Assembly: GCA_965242535.1 (NCBI GenBank)
Contig: OZ251458.1
Coordinates: 248,001 to 312,000, forward strand
Length of the DNA: 64,000 nt
Origin: VXRD01 sp965242535
GTDB lineage: Bacteria; Latescibacterota; UBA2968
Direction of reading: 5' to 3'
The notes under the pieces are model-generated. The model searched no databases and was not told the DNA's origin. It was given only the letters and a program-made list of their open reading frames with translations. The position numbers and the translations under genes were made by a program. Positions 1 through 8,836 of this stretch are shown one piece after another. Positions within the stretch are counted from its first letter, which is position 1. Each line of letters starts with the position of its first letter.

Positions 1-1
1 G

Positions 2-730
2 GATACCGCGATCATCATTCCCAATCAGCGGCTTTTGGAAATCAGTTCCGAAGACACCACCTTGCGCGATGCGTTTTTGTTCGCCGACGATGTGTTGTTG
101 CAGGCCACGCGGGGGATTTCCGATTTGATCACCATCCCCGGCATGGTGAATCTCGACTTTAACGACGTGCGTACCGTCATGCAATCCGGCGGCGACGCGC
201 TGATGGGCACCGCCGAGGCGACGGGCGAAAACCGCGCCGTGACCGCCGCCGAAAAAGCATTGAACAGCCCCTTGCTCGACAATGTGTCGGTCGCGGGCGC
301 GCAAGGCGTGCTGGTGAATATCTCGGCGAGCAGCGAGTTGAAGTTGTTCGAGATGGATAAGGCGGTGAATCTCATTACCGATGCCGTGGGCCACGAAGCC
401 AATATCATCTGGGGCACGGTGCTCGACGACAACATGAAGGACGAGTTGCGCGTGACCGTGATCGCCACCGGGTTCAACAAAAACCCATCGGATCAGGTCA
501 ATGCCAATGGCGCGAATCTGGCCTATCACCCGAGCCCCGCGCCCGTGGCCGAGACCGAAACGCCCGAGATCGACGCGACCGACGCGGATATCCCCGCTTT
601 TATGCGGAAAGTCGATGAAGATGCCGATGATCTCGATTTAGACCTCGCCGAAAAAACCGACAAAGACGCGGCGTCTCTCAACGATCTGGAATACCCCGCC
701 TTCCTCCGCAGGCAGATGCAAGGGGGATGA
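2..730 (+). CDS. ftsZ: Cell division protein FtsZ, C-terminal part (5' end outside window)
   Basis: This is the last 242 codons of FtsZ, the tubulin-like GTPase that forms the cytokinetic ring. The frame is open from base 2 (DTAIIIPNQRLLEI...), so the GTPase N-terminus lies upstream of the window. The C-terminal tubulin-like domain is recognisable from NLDFNDVRTVM, SGGDALMGTAEA, ANIIWGTVLDD and VTVIATGF. After a variable acidic linker the tail has DIPAFMRK, the usual FtsA/ZipA-binding peptide. A second similar motif, YPAFLRRQ, follows about 35 residues later at the extreme C-terminus. Most FtsZ proteins have only one such peptide. The assignment is secure; the meaning of the double tail is inference. 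Confidence 0.95.
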   Translation, partial: DTAIIIPNQRLLEISSEDTTLRDAFLFADDVLLQATRGISDLITIPGMVNLDFNDVRTVMQSGGDALMGTAEATGENRAVTAAEKALNSPLLDNVSVAGAQGVLVNISASSELKLFEMDKAVNLITDAVGHEANIIWGTVLDDNMKDELRVTVIATGFNKNPSDQVNANGANLAYHPSPAPVAETETPEIDATDADIPAFMRKVDEDADDLDLDLAEKTDKDAASLNDLEYPAFLRRQMQGG

Positions 731-812
731 GATCGACGATCCGCAAAGGGCGCGGGCGGGTACAACTGGCGATGGTGTGTCGATCGCCCAAAGATACGAG
801 GGGTGTAAGGCC

Positions 813-1697
813 GTGTCCGCGCAAACACAGGCATATCTCTACGCCGTTTTGGCCGTGTTCATGTGGTCCACGGCCGCGACGGCATTTAAGCTGTCCTTGC
901 GCGTTTTAGACCCCATTCAATTGTTGTTCTACGCGGTGCTGACGTCGACCGTTGCCCTGGGCGTCATTTTGATTGCTCGGGGCAAATGGGCGGCGGTTTT
1001 TTTGTGTACGCGGCGGCAGTATGTGCAATCCCTAGGCTTGGGGATGCTCAATCCGTGTGCTTATTATCTGGCGTTGTTGCGGGCGTATGACCTGCTGCCC
1101 GCGCAGGAAGCGCAACCCCTGAATTACACGTGGGCCATCGCCCTCGCGCTGTTGTCCATTCCGCTTTTGAACCAAAAATTGACCCGGTGGGATGTGATGG
1201 GCGGCGCGGTGAGCTATTCCGGGGTATTTGTGATTTCCACCCGGGGCGATGTGCTGGGGTTTCGGTTTTCCAATCCCTTGGGCGTGGCCCTGGCATTGTT
1301 TAGCAGCGCGTTGTGGGCGTTGTACTGGATTTTCAACAAGCGGGATACGCGAGATCCGGTCGTGGGGCTATTTTTGAATTTCGCGTGTGCATTGCCCGTC
1401 GTCTTTGCGATCTGCATCGCGTTTTCACAGGTGCGGGCCGATCCCTTGGGCGTGTGCGGCGCGATCTACGTCGGGTTGTTTGAAATGGGCATTGCGTTTG
1501 TGCTGTGGCTGTCGGCGATGAAGCGGACGGAGAGCACGGCGCGAATCGGCAATTTGATTTTCCTCTCCCCGTTTTTGTCGCTGGCGTTCATCCACTTCTT
1601 GGTCGGCGAGGATATATTCCCCTCCACTTATGTCGGGTTGACGCTGATCATCGCAGGGCTGATCGTGCAACAGAGAAAATCGCGACTCGCGGATTAA
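813..1697 (+). CDS. EamA/DMT-family membrane transporter
   Basis: A 294-residue protein of the drug/metabolite transporter superfamily, with about ten hydrophobic segments in two EamA halves: an early FMWSTAATAFKLSL motif and a second-half SSALWALYWIFNKRDTRD. I chose GTG at 813 because GAGGGGTG and TAAGG lie just upstream. An in-frame GTG at 777 would add 12 residues that overlap a dispersed repeat fragment (TACAACTGGC). Members export or import small metabolites across the inner membrane; the substrate cannot be read from sequence. It follows ftsZ by about 80 bp and is followed by a strong terminator, so it may be read through from ftsZ. Confidence 0.85.
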   Translation: MSAQTQAYLYAVLAVFMWSTAATAFKLSLRVLDPIQLLFYAVLTSTVALGVILIARGKWAAVFLCTRRQYVQSLGLGMLNPCAYYLALLRAYDLLPAQEAQPLNYTWAIALALLSIPLLNQKLTRWDVMGGAVSYSGVFVISTRGDVLGFRFSNPLGVALALFSSALWALYWIFNKRDTRDPVVGLFLNFACALPVVFAICIAFSQVRADPLGVCGAIYVGLFEMGIAFVLWLSAMKRTESTARIGNLIFLSPFLSLAFIHFLVGEDIFPSTYVGLTLIIAGLIVQQRKSRLAD

Positions 1698-2181
1698 ATG
1701 GATTAGGGGCTTACCCCTCACGCCCAACCGCTTTGCTCTCTGAAAATCAATATTTGGCGCACGCAGGCAAAAGCCCTGCTCCCCCTTGCGTTGCAGTCTC
1801 GATAATATCTCAAGGCATTCGGCTGTATCACATCTGCAAATAATTGACAACCGCGCTTCGGGTTGTTATTTTAATTTCGTTCTCAAGTCACCAGCTTGAG
1901 AGCTTCGCCGCCGCTGACAGGAGACTTCACCGGGTCTTGTCAGCGGCTCTTTTATGATAACGCCATTGCGACTGTAATTTGAATTAAAAAGATTCCGCGT
2001 ATCTCTGATTTTTTCCAGATAAAAAAAACCTGTGAATGGGGTATTCAATTTTCCCAGTCACAGTTCGCAAATCCAGGGCGGCCCCCAGGGGCATCTGTTC
2101 CAGTTCATTCACGTTTCAAACGTTTGGATATCCAAAGTGTCCCAATCAAGGGAGACATGCCTGCGTTCATCGGCGATTGCG
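1698..2181. other. Intergenic region, no gene seen
   Basis: This 480-bp gap separates the + strand transporter from the convergent M16-like genes on the minus strand. It holds a clear hairpin-plus-T-run terminator (1910-1953) and a weaker inverted repeat CTCAAG/CTTGAG near 1882-1900. I see no convincing reading frame or structural RNA. Confidence 0.5.
1910..1953 (+). terminator. Rho-independent terminator after the EamA gene
   Basis: A perfect 10-bp stem, GCCGCTGACA (1910-1919) and TGTCAGCGGC (1938-1947), with an 18-nt loop, is followed directly by TCTTTT. Confidence 0.7.
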
Positions 2182-3510
2182 CTACTCGATCAAACTCCGC
2201 ACGCTTTGCACATGAACCTCGGCTTCGGGCCATTGGGTATTCAGAATGTCGATGATGTGATCCTTCGGGCCGATGAAGATCATGATGAGATTCTGCGAGA
2301 CAAAGTATTTTTCGAGAAAGGATCGTACCTCTTCATCGGTGACGGAATCGTAGCCGCGGATCGGTCTGTCGTAAATGGCGCGGGTCACTTCTCGGTTAAG
2401 GCTTCGCTGTGGCGTCTGGTTGTGGACATCGGACACCTTGAGAATCTCGCGCCGTTCTTTCAGTGCCGCCCAAAAGCGCGGGTCGTCGGACAGCCCTTGG
2501 ATGAAATCGGACATTTTTGCGATCAGTTCCTCGCTGTTATCGAGCCGGGGATCGGCGTAAATGTTGAGATATCGGACACCGCCTGACCAGAGCATCCGAC
2601 AAGAGGGCCCATAGACCAAGCCCAATTCTTCTCGGAAATACCGATAGATGAGCCCTTGGGCATCGCCCCTCAGCGTAGCGGATATGAGGTTGGGAATATA
2701 ATCTCCTTCGCCGACACTGCCGCAGGGGATCACCCAGTGACCGAAAACACTTTTCAGAGTGGAATAATCCGTATAGACAAACGCCGTAGGTCCAACTTTA
2801 GAATCGGCTACTCGCGCCAAAGAATGCCCAAATCCGCCCGTCTGCCGTCCATCTATGAATGGACGCAACAGCTTGGCAACCTCGGCGGAATCGCGGTCGG
2901 AGATCACCTTGAAAAACACCACCTCTGTTTTCAGAAGCCGATCATGATATCGTCTAATATCCTGTAATGAAAGGGCTTTCAGCGATTTTAGGGAATTGAG
3001 TTTCTCTATCCCTTTTGTTTTTGAAACGGCGAAATTTCTCATAAGCGAGTATGTGTTTCTCCGCATGTCATTTTGGTAATCGGCGATCTTTAGTTTTTTA
3101 ACGTGTTGCAAGTCGGACTCAGAGAACTCAAGGCTATGCATGAGATCACAGACGATTTCTACGGCTTTACCACAGTTCTCGGACAGGGTAGAAATGGCGA
3201 TTCTGTGATGCTGTGTACTGGTGATGCCATTTAGACGGGCACCTAAGGCGGAGAGTCGATCCATGTACCCATGCTTTTTGGCGTATTCCCGAATGAGCCA
3301 TGAAGCCGTTTCTGCAAGGCCGATCTGCGAAGGCCGTTCTTGGTTTCTCCCCGCGCCGAGGAAGACGATCTCAATTTTTGTGATCGGAGCGCGTGTGTCA
3401 TTGCGATAAAAAATGTGGTGATTGGGGATTTCCGCAGAAGCGGGCAAGACGCCGACCACATAACACAGGGCGAGGTTACGCATCACTTTCAGAAATACAT
3501 TCATCGCCAT
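2182..3510 (-). CDS. M16-family peptidase-like protein, non-catalytic partner
   Basis: A 442-residue protein with a predicted signal peptide (MAMNVFLKVMRNLALCYVVG...SA). ATG at 3510 is chosen because AAAGG lies just upstream; the frame extends further but inside the preceding gene. It has the two-lobed M16 layout. The zinc motif HxxEH is missing (GLAETASWLIREY stands at the equivalent place). The C-terminal lobe keeps REELGLVYG, matching the Arg/Tyr pair that non-catalytic M16 subunits contribute to substrate binding. It starts 7 bp after the catalytic homologue ends, so the two are probably co-expressed and form a heterodimer in the periplasm or envelope. Pairing is inferred from known two-gene M16 systems. 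Base composition is AT-richer than the surroundings. Confidence 0.8.
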   Translation of the reverse strand: MAMNVFLKVMRNLALCYVVGVLPASAEIPNHHIFYRNDTRAPITKIEIVFLGAGRNQERPSQIGLAETASWLIREYAKKHGYMDRLSALGARLNGITSTQHHRIAISTLSENCGKAVEIVCDLMHSLEFSESDLQHVKKLKIADYQNDMRRNTYSLMRNFAVSKTKGIEKLNSLKSLKALSLQDIRRYHDRLLKTEVVFFKVISDRDSAEVAKLLRPFIDGRQTGGFGHSLARVADSKVGPTAFVYTDYSTLKSVFGHWVIPCGSVGEGDYIPNLISATLRGDAQGLIYRYFREELGLVYGPSCRMLWSGGVRYLNIYADPRLDNSEELIAKMSDFIQGLSDDPRFWAALKERREILKVSDVHNQTPQRSLNREVTRAIYDRPIRGYDSVTDEEVRSFLEKYFVSQNLIMIFIGPKDHIIDILNTQWPEAEVHVQSVRSLIE

Positions 3511-3517
3511 TCGCCTT

Positions 3518-5005
3518 TCATTCGCGTTCGTCCGCGTCAGCCGTTGCATCCACGATCGCTTTTCGAGAGAATTTTCGGTGCAATTTTTTGATGATCCATA
3601 TCGACGCAAACAGGACCGTAAAAGCAATCCAAACAATAATCGCGAGTCCCAACATTGTTTTTTTTGAGAACCGCTTTTTTGGTTCCTGAGAATCGTTTTT
3701 GTCTTCCCTTTTCAACGTTAGTGAGAGGGTTATCGAATTGTCGTCCGTCAGGTATTGATCGATGAGGCGCGGGATGTCTTCTGCGCGAATGGATTTCATG
3801 TCTCGTATCAATTTCGGATGCAACAGGGGATCATTGGCGTGGGCGAATGCTTTCCCGAACTGATAGGCCATTCCAGATCGGTCATAAAAACCGGAATACA
3901 TGCTATACAACAGTTCGTTTCGGGCGGCATCGAGGTCTTCTTCAGAGATCGATTTCAGTTTCATGAACTCTACGAGAATAAGGGCATGGACAGCGTCTAA
4001 GGACGTATCATGCGGCAGGTCGGCATAGCAATTCATCAAGCCAAATCCTTTATAGTGGCTCAGGCTTACACTGAAAACCCGCGCGAGTCCGGAATCGACG
4101 ATATGAGACCGCAACGAATTTGCGATTTTGTTCAACATGCGGGTCAGAATGAGCAACCCCGCATAGTCCCGATGGCCTAAGCCGGGCGTAACCCAACTTT
4201 TCCTGAACTTGGCAATACTGATTTTGCTATACGTCACTCTAAATTTTTTGCCCAGCGCGTCGGGGTTGGGAACTTGAGGCGCGGGCACTTCACTCGACAA
4301 CGCACTCGGTCTTTGATCTCGTCCATAAGCCTCATCTAATTTCGCCAAGACCTGGTCGACCTCCACATCGCCGATCACGACGATCAATCTCTTTTGAAAA
4401 CGCAGGAAATTCTCATAGTACGCCTTCAAATCATCAGGTTCGAGTTGCTCGATAAAAGCTTCAGATCCAAGGATAGTAAAATTTTTCTTGCCATAGACCA
4501 CACTAAAAAAATGATTCGCAAATCTCTGCGTTAGGCTCGATAGTCTGCGACTTCTTTCTGTCAATACGATTTTCTTTTCTCGTTCGACAACTTCCTCGTC
4601 GATCACTGTGTTGTAAAATCTGTCGCGGTCTATCTCAACGGCAAGGTCAAACTTATCCTTTGGAAATCGGAGGATGAAGCGCGTAAAATAAAAAGAAGTA
4701 GAGGCGTGTGGTTGCCCGCCATTTTTGATAATAATTTTATCCGTGTCCGCCATGATATGCTCTAAAAAGTGTATCCGCCCCTGTTGTCCCTCCGCTTCAT
4801 CTGCCGACCCAGCACCGTAAAAGGTCTGGTATTCAAAGGTCGGGATGGTTCTATCTACGACGATGACGGCGTCGAGGTTGGGGTTGATGGTGTAATGCTG
4901 CGCGACGAGTTCTCCCGACAATGCTTCTGTCCCGATGAGTTGATAGGCATGGCAAGTGCTCGAGACGCACGCGATGACCGCAACAAGAGTCGATATTTTC
5001 ATCAT
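3518..5005 (-). CDS. M16-family zinc metallopeptidase, catalytic subunit, membrane anchored
   Basis: A 495-residue protein with an N-terminal signal-like segment (MMKISTLVAVIACVSSTCHA). The inverted zinc motif HFLEH is at residues 79-83, with the downstream acidic helix VEREKKIVLTERSRR supplying the third ligand. These are hallmarks of insulysin/PqqF/processing-peptidase-type M16 enzymes. Unusually, the C-terminus carries a hydrophobic helix (LGLAIIVWIAFTVLFASIWIIKK) followed by basic residues. The enzyme is therefore probably anchored in the inner membrane with the catalytic lobe outside. It is the first gene of a two-gene operon with the non-catalytic homologue. No strong Shine-Dalgarno is visible, so the start could be either of the tandem ATGs. 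The substrate is unknown. Confidence 0.85.
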   Translation of the reverse strand: MMKISTLVAVIACVSSTCHAYQLIGTEALSGELVAQHYTINPNLDAVIVVDRTIPTFEYQTFYGAGSADEAEGQQGRIHFLEHIMADTDKIIIKNGGQPHASTSFYFTRFILRFPKDKFDLAVEIDRDRFYNTVIDEEVVEREKKIVLTERSRRLSSLTQRFANHFFSVVYGKKNFTILGSEAFIEQLEPDDLKAYYENFLRFQKRLIVVIGDVEVDQVLAKLDEAYGRDQRPSALSSEVPAPQVPNPDALGKKFRVTYSKISIAKFRKSWVTPGLGHRDYAGLLILTRMLNKIANSLRSHIVDSGLARVFSVSLSHYKGFGLMNCYADLPHDTSLDAVHALILVEFMKLKSISEEDLDAARNELLYSMYSGFYDRSGMAYQFGKAFAHANDPLLHPKLIRDMKSIRAEDIPRLIDQYLTDDNSITLSLTLKREDKNDSQEPKKRFSKKTMLGLAIIVWIAFTVLFASIWIIKKLHRKFSRKAIVDATADADERE

Positions 5006-5046
5006 GTTGATACTCGCGGCAAAAGTAGAAATGATGGCTTTGTTTT

Positions 5047-5215
5047 TTAGAAGCCATCTAAAAATTATTGGGACCTACCCCCCTGGCCCCCCTTCCTGCG
5101 AGGAAGGGGGGAATCAAGGCATCCTATTTTTTTGATAGGTAGGGTTTTGACCTGCGAAAAGCGAATGCTTTTGTGGCTCTCTCAATGGCGGTCCGAGTTT
5201 TTAGATGGCTTCTTA
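5047..5215. mobile_element. MITE-like element, copy 1, with TTA target duplication
   Basis: A 163-bp non-coding element (5050-5212) bounded by a perfect 15-bp inverted repeat: GAAGCCATCTAAAAA at the left and TTTTTAGATGGCTTC at the right. It is flanked on both sides by TTA (5047-5049 and 5213-5215), a 3-bp target-site duplication. Inside lies a C-rich/G-rich hairpin (CCCCCCTTCCT / AGGAAGGGGGG). It encodes no transposase. The TWA duplication resembles that of some IS5-group transposases, which is inference about the mobilising enzyme. Confidence 0.8.
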
Positions 5216-5247
5216 GTCGCTATATCCGTTGTATCAGTATAAAATAG

Positions 5248-5279
5248 GGAGGTTCTCCCAGCAACCTGAAAGAACCTCC
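5248..5279. repeat. Inverted repeat between the two MITE copies
   Basis: A perfect 9-bp stem GGAGGTTCT (5248-5256) / AGAACCTCC (5271-5279) with a 14-nt loop, in an AT-rich segment between the two MITEs. The following bases are not a clean T-run, so I do not call it a terminator. Confidence 0.45.
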
Positions 5280-5469
5280 TCTGAATTTTCAACGCAGTGG
5301 ACTCAATCGTCAACTCCAAGAAATTTGACTGTATGTCCAATGGTATCAGTAGCCTGCTACTGTGTTATCTGGTTCGGCTGTCTCAAATTCATTATTGTAT
5401 TCATCATCACAAAAAAATAAGGGCATGTAATGGACAAAAAATATAATCTCCAGGATCATAGGCAAAATC

Positions 5470-5626
5470 TAAGAAGCCATCTAAAAATTATTGGGACCTA
5501 CCCCCTAGCCCCCTTTCCTAGGAGGAAAGGGGGAATAAAGGCCCTTATTCTTGGGTTTTAATCTGCGAAAAGCGAATGTTTTTGCGACGCTCTCAATGGC
5601 GGCCCGAGTTTTTAGATGGCTTCTAA
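5470..5626. mobile_element. MITE-like element, copy 2, with TAA target duplication
   Basis: A 151-bp element (5473-5623) with the same 15-bp perfect terminal inverted repeats as copy 1. The internal organisation is the same (C-rich/G-rich hairpin, then CGAAAAGCGAATG and CTCAATGGCGG). TAA flanks it on both sides (5470-5472 and 5624-5626). The two copies have the same orientation but differ by indels and substitutions, so they are separate insertions of one family, not a fresh duplication. Confidence 0.8.
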
Positions 5627-5922
5627 AGCCTCTTCGCAGATATCCTCTGCGATTGGAAGTACAGTATCATAGACCTCATCGGATTGTCGCGGATTAGGGG
5701 ATTGCGCGGATTTCCCCCACCGCTCTGTCCTCTGTGGTCGCCTTTCGTCTTTTAATCCGCTTGCTTTTTCTTTTTTGACCCTATAGGCTACGCCTCTGTC
5801 TGCTCTGTGCGTTGCCCTCTGCCCTACTCTCGTTTTTAATCCGCCTTTAATCCGTTAATCTGCTTAATCCGCGATCCGCATTTCGTTTTCAAACAGTTTC
5901 TCAAGAAAGGATTGACCTGTAA
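5627..5922. repeat. Intergenic region with degenerate AATCCGC repeat
   Basis: This stretch holds no gene. From about 5750 it contains pyrimidine-rich sequence and several degenerate copies of TTTAATCCGC / CTTAATCCGCGATCCGC. The same composite recurs at 63900-64000 and in part at 9970-10020, so it is a dispersed intergenic repeat. A Shine-Dalgarno for dapL (AGAAAGGA) follows. Confidence 0.5.
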
Positions 5923-7149
5923 ATGGCGCGTATTAATACGCATTACGACAAATTGTCTGCGGGATATTTGTTTCCCGAGATCGCGCGGCGCACGCAGGCG
6001 TTTCTCGATGCCCATTCCGGAGCGCAGGTCATGCGCTTGGGCATTGGCAACACGACCGAACCCCTGCCCAACAGCGCGATCGCAGGCTTGCACGATGCCG
6101 TGGATCAAATGGCACATGTCGAGACGTATCGCGGCTATGCCGATGGCGGGGAAGGCGAACCCGAGATGCGGGAGGCCCTGGCCAAACGCTACGCAAAATA
6201 CGGGGTGGAACTCGATGCGTCCGAGGTGTTTGTGAGCGACGGGGCCAAATCGGATTCCGCGAATATCCAGTCGATCTTTGGCATCGACAATGTGATCGCG
6301 GTGCAAGATCCGGCCTATCCCGTGTACGTGGAAAGCAATGTGATCGCCGGGCGCACGGGCGAGGCGATAGACGATCAGTATGAGGGGTTGGTCTATATGC
6401 CGTGTACAGAGGCCAATGGCTTTGTGCCCGATGTGCCCGATCAAAAAGTGGATTTGATCTATATTTGCAGCCCGAACAACCCAACCGGCGCGGTGGCGAA
6501 TAAGGCGCGACTTCGGGCCTTTGTGGCTTACGCCCGAGAACGCGAGGCCGTGATTATCTACGACGCGGCGTACGCCGGCTACATTTCCGATTCGGACTTG
6601 CCCAAAAGCATTTACGAAATTGAAGGCGCGAAGGCGTGCGCGATTGAGATCAACAGCTTTTCCAAAGATACGGGCTTTACGGGCGTGCGCTTGGGGTGGA
6701 CCGTGGTGCCCATGGATCTGGTCGTGGAAGACGCGGCGCCGGGCAAGGTGAACGCGCTGTGGGGCAGGCGGCAAAACACGTTTTTCAACGGCGCGTCGAA
6801 TATCGTACAACTCGGGGCCTTGTCGGTCTTTACAGAAGATGGCGAGCGGGAATGCCGCGAGATGATCGCCTATTACATGGAAAACGCGCGCATCATCCGC
6901 ACGGGTCTCGAAAGCCTCGGCCTGACGGTTTTTGGCGGCGTTCACGCGCCCTATTTGTGGGTCAAAACCCCGAGTGGCATGTCGTCTTGGGACTTTTTTG
7001 ACAAGTTGCTGTCCGAAGCCCATGTCGTGGGCACGCCCGGATCCGGCTTTGGCCCGGCGGGCGAAGGCTATTTTCGCCTGAGCGCGTTTGGGCACCGGGA
7101 GAATATCGACCGGGCCGTGGCGAGTATTCAGGCGAATTTGCAACTTTGA
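5923..7149 (+). CDS. dapL: LL-diaminopimelate aminotransferase
   Basis: A 408-residue class I/II PLP aminotransferase of the DapL type. It makes LL-diaminopimelate directly from tetrahydrodipicolinate and glutamate for lysine and peptidoglycan synthesis. Recognisable blocks are MRLGIGNTTEPLP, TYRGYADGGEGEPEMREAL, VSDGAKSD, CSPNNPTGAV, and SFSKDTGFTGVRLGW with the PLP-binding lysine. Length is normal for the family. Start is the ATG after AGAAAGGA. It sits 21 bp upstream of a sulfatase on the same strand and may share its transcript. The SFSK-D variant (usually SFSKTAGF) is a minor deviation. Confidence 0.93.
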   Translation: MARINTHYDKLSAGYLFPEIARRTQAFLDAHSGAQVMRLGIGNTTEPLPNSAIAGLHDAVDQMAHVETYRGYADGGEGEPEMREALAKRYAKYGVELDASEVFVSDGAKSDSANIQSIFGIDNVIAVQDPAYPVYVESNVIAGRTGEAIDDQYEGLVYMPCTEANGFVPDVPDQKVDLIYICSPNNPTGAVANKARLRAFVAYAREREAVIIYDAAYAGYISDSDLPKSIYEIEGAKACAIEINSFSKDTGFTGVRLGWTVVPMDLVVEDAAPGKVNALWGRRQNTFFNGASNIVQLGALSVFTEDGERECREMIAYYMENARIIRTGLESLGLTVFGGVHAPYLWVKTPSGMSSWDFFDKLLSEAHVVGTPGSGFGPAGEGYFRLSAFGHRENIDRAVASIQANLQL

Positions 7150-7170
7150 GCCGATAGCGAGGAATTTCGC

Positions 7171-8616
7171 ATGGCACAGAACGAACCGAACATCATTTTC
7201 ATCTTGGCCGATGACATGGGCTATGGGGATCTGGCGTGTCAAAATCCAGCGTCCAAAATTCCGACGCCCAATCTGGATCAACTGGCGGCGCAGGGCGCGC
7301 GTTTTACAGATGCCCACGCGCCATCGAGCGTTTGCTCCCCGTCTCGCTACGCCATTCTCACGGGCCGATACGCTTGGCGAACCCGCTTAAAGGGCGGCGT
7401 GTTGTGGCCCTGGGATCCGCCCTTGATCGAACCGGGGCGCGCAACAGTGGCGGATTTGCTGCGCGGTCGGGGGTATCGCACGGCTTGTATTGGAAAATGG
7501 CACTTGGGTTGGCACTGGCAGACAAAGGATGGGCGCCTGCCCAACGAGGGCGCGGAGTACGGGGTGCTGGACAGGGAACAGCGGTATGAACTCGGCAAGC
7601 ATATCGACTGCGAAAAGCCGGTCACGGGCGGGCCTATCGACTGCGGGTTCGATTATTATTTTGGGGACGACGTGCCCAATTTTCCGCCCTATACGTGGTT
7701 TGAAAACGATCGGCTGTTGGAAGTGCCCACAACGGAAAAGCCCGAGGGCGTGTTTGGGCTTCCCGGCGCGATGGCGTCGGGGTGGTCGCTCGAGGCGGTG
7801 ATGCCTGCGCTGACCCAGCACGCGGTGCAATATATCGAAGCGGCGGACGACCAGCCGTTTTTCCTGTACTTTCCGCTGACCGCGCCGCACACGCCAATCG
7901 TCCCGACAGATGATTTTAAGGGCATGAGCAGGGCGGGTGAGTACGGGGATTTCGTGTGCGAAGTCGATTGGACCATCGGCGAGGTGATGGTCGCGCTCGA
8001 CCGCAAGGGGATCGCCGAGAATACGCTGATTATTTTTACCAGCGACAATGGCCCCGAAAACTCGGCTTATGGACGCATTAGAAAATGCGGTCACTACAGC
8101 ATGGATGGCTTGCGCGGGTTAAAGCGCGACGCGTGGGAGGGCGGGCATCGGGTTCCGTTCATCGCCCGATGGCCCGCGCAAATTGCCCCGGGCAAAGTCT
8201 GCGACGAGGTGATTTGCCTGTCCGATTTTGCGGCGACGGCCGCGGCCATCGCAGGCGCGCCTTTGCCCGCAGATGTGGCCGAAGACAGCTATGACATCTT
8301 GCCCGCGCTGTTGAACGAATCCGTTGAGACGCCCATCCGAGAGGCGACTGTCCACCACAGCATGCGGGGCAAGTTCGCCATTCGGAAAGGCCGCTATGTG
8401 TTGATCGACGCGCCGAGTGGCGACGACAATGCCGAACCCCAGTGGCTGAAGGAAGAACGCGGGTACGAACCCCACGATCAGCCGGGCGAACTCTACGATC
8501 TCCAACGCGATAGAATCGAGCGGTTCAACCGCTATGCGGAACACCCCGACGTGGTCGCGGAACTCAAAGCATTGCTCGAAAAGTACAAGCGAGAGGGCCG
8601 AAGCGTTTTTCGCTAA
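7171..8616 (+). CDS. Arylsulfatase-like sulfatase (CxPxR type)
   Basis: A 481-residue family S1 sulfatase hydrolysing sulfate esters. The N-terminal metal site is ILADDMGYGD. The activation motif CSPSRYAILTGRY carries the cysteine that a formylglycine-generating enzyme must oxidise, and TSDNGPENS contributes further metal ligands. No signal peptide is apparent, so it may act in the cytoplasm or reach the envelope by another route. The substrate (sulfated glycan or alkyl sulfate) cannot be read. It follows dapL by 21 bp. The other FGE-fold protein here (24671-25618) lacks the catalytic cysteines, so the maturation enzyme must be elsewhere. Confidence 0.9.
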   Translation: MAQNEPNIIFILADDMGYGDLACQNPASKIPTPNLDQLAAQGARFTDAHAPSSVCSPSRYAILTGRYAWRTRLKGGVLWPWDPPLIEPGRATVADLLRGRGYRTACIGKWHLGWHWQTKDGRLPNEGAEYGVLDREQRYELGKHIDCEKPVTGGPIDCGFDYYFGDDVPNFPPYTWFENDRLLEVPTTEKPEGVFGLPGAMASGWSLEAVMPALTQHAVQYIEAADDQPFFLYFPLTAPHTPIVPTDDFKGMSRAGEYGDFVCEVDWTIGEVMVALDRKGIAENTLIIFTSDNGPENSAYGRIRKCGHYSMDGLRGLKRDAWEGGHRVPFIARWPAQIAPGKVCDEVICLSDFAATAAAIAGAPLPADVAEDSYDILPALLNESVETPIREATVHHSMRGKFAIRKGRYVLIDAPSGDDNAEPQWLKEERGYEPHDQPGELYDLQRDRIERFNRYAEHPDVVAELKALLEKYKREGRSVFR

Positions 8617-8836
8617 ATTTTCACCGTGCGCGACAAAAAGCACGAGGGCCACAAAAGGCATAAGAGCCACAAAAGGCATAAGAGCCACAAAAGGCACAAA
8701 GGGCACAAAGGGCACGAGCGGGGTACAACTGGCGATAGCCAGTTCAAAAGCACAAAAGGCACGGGGGCCTGTCCCTACGATTGATGGGGACATGGCGAAC
8801 TAATCCCTGCCCCTGATTTTCTTTCGGATAAATTTT
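8617..8836. repeat. Degenerate CACAAAAGGC tandem repeat with hairpin and palindrome modules
   Basis: After the sulfatase stop come about ten imperfect copies of a 9- to 18-bp unit based on GCCACAAAAGGCATAAGA and GGCACAAAG. Next is a perfect AACTGGC-GATA-GCCAGTT hairpin (8727-8744), then a 5'-truncated copy of the 22-bp palindrome ending GGGGGCCTGTCC (to about 8782). Three repeat families are stacked in one 220-bp gap. No gene is seen. Confidence 0.6.

Noticed and set aside
5836..7317. A 493-codon minus-strand frame opposite dapL
   Set aside because: Antisense of a clear DapL with full family motifs.
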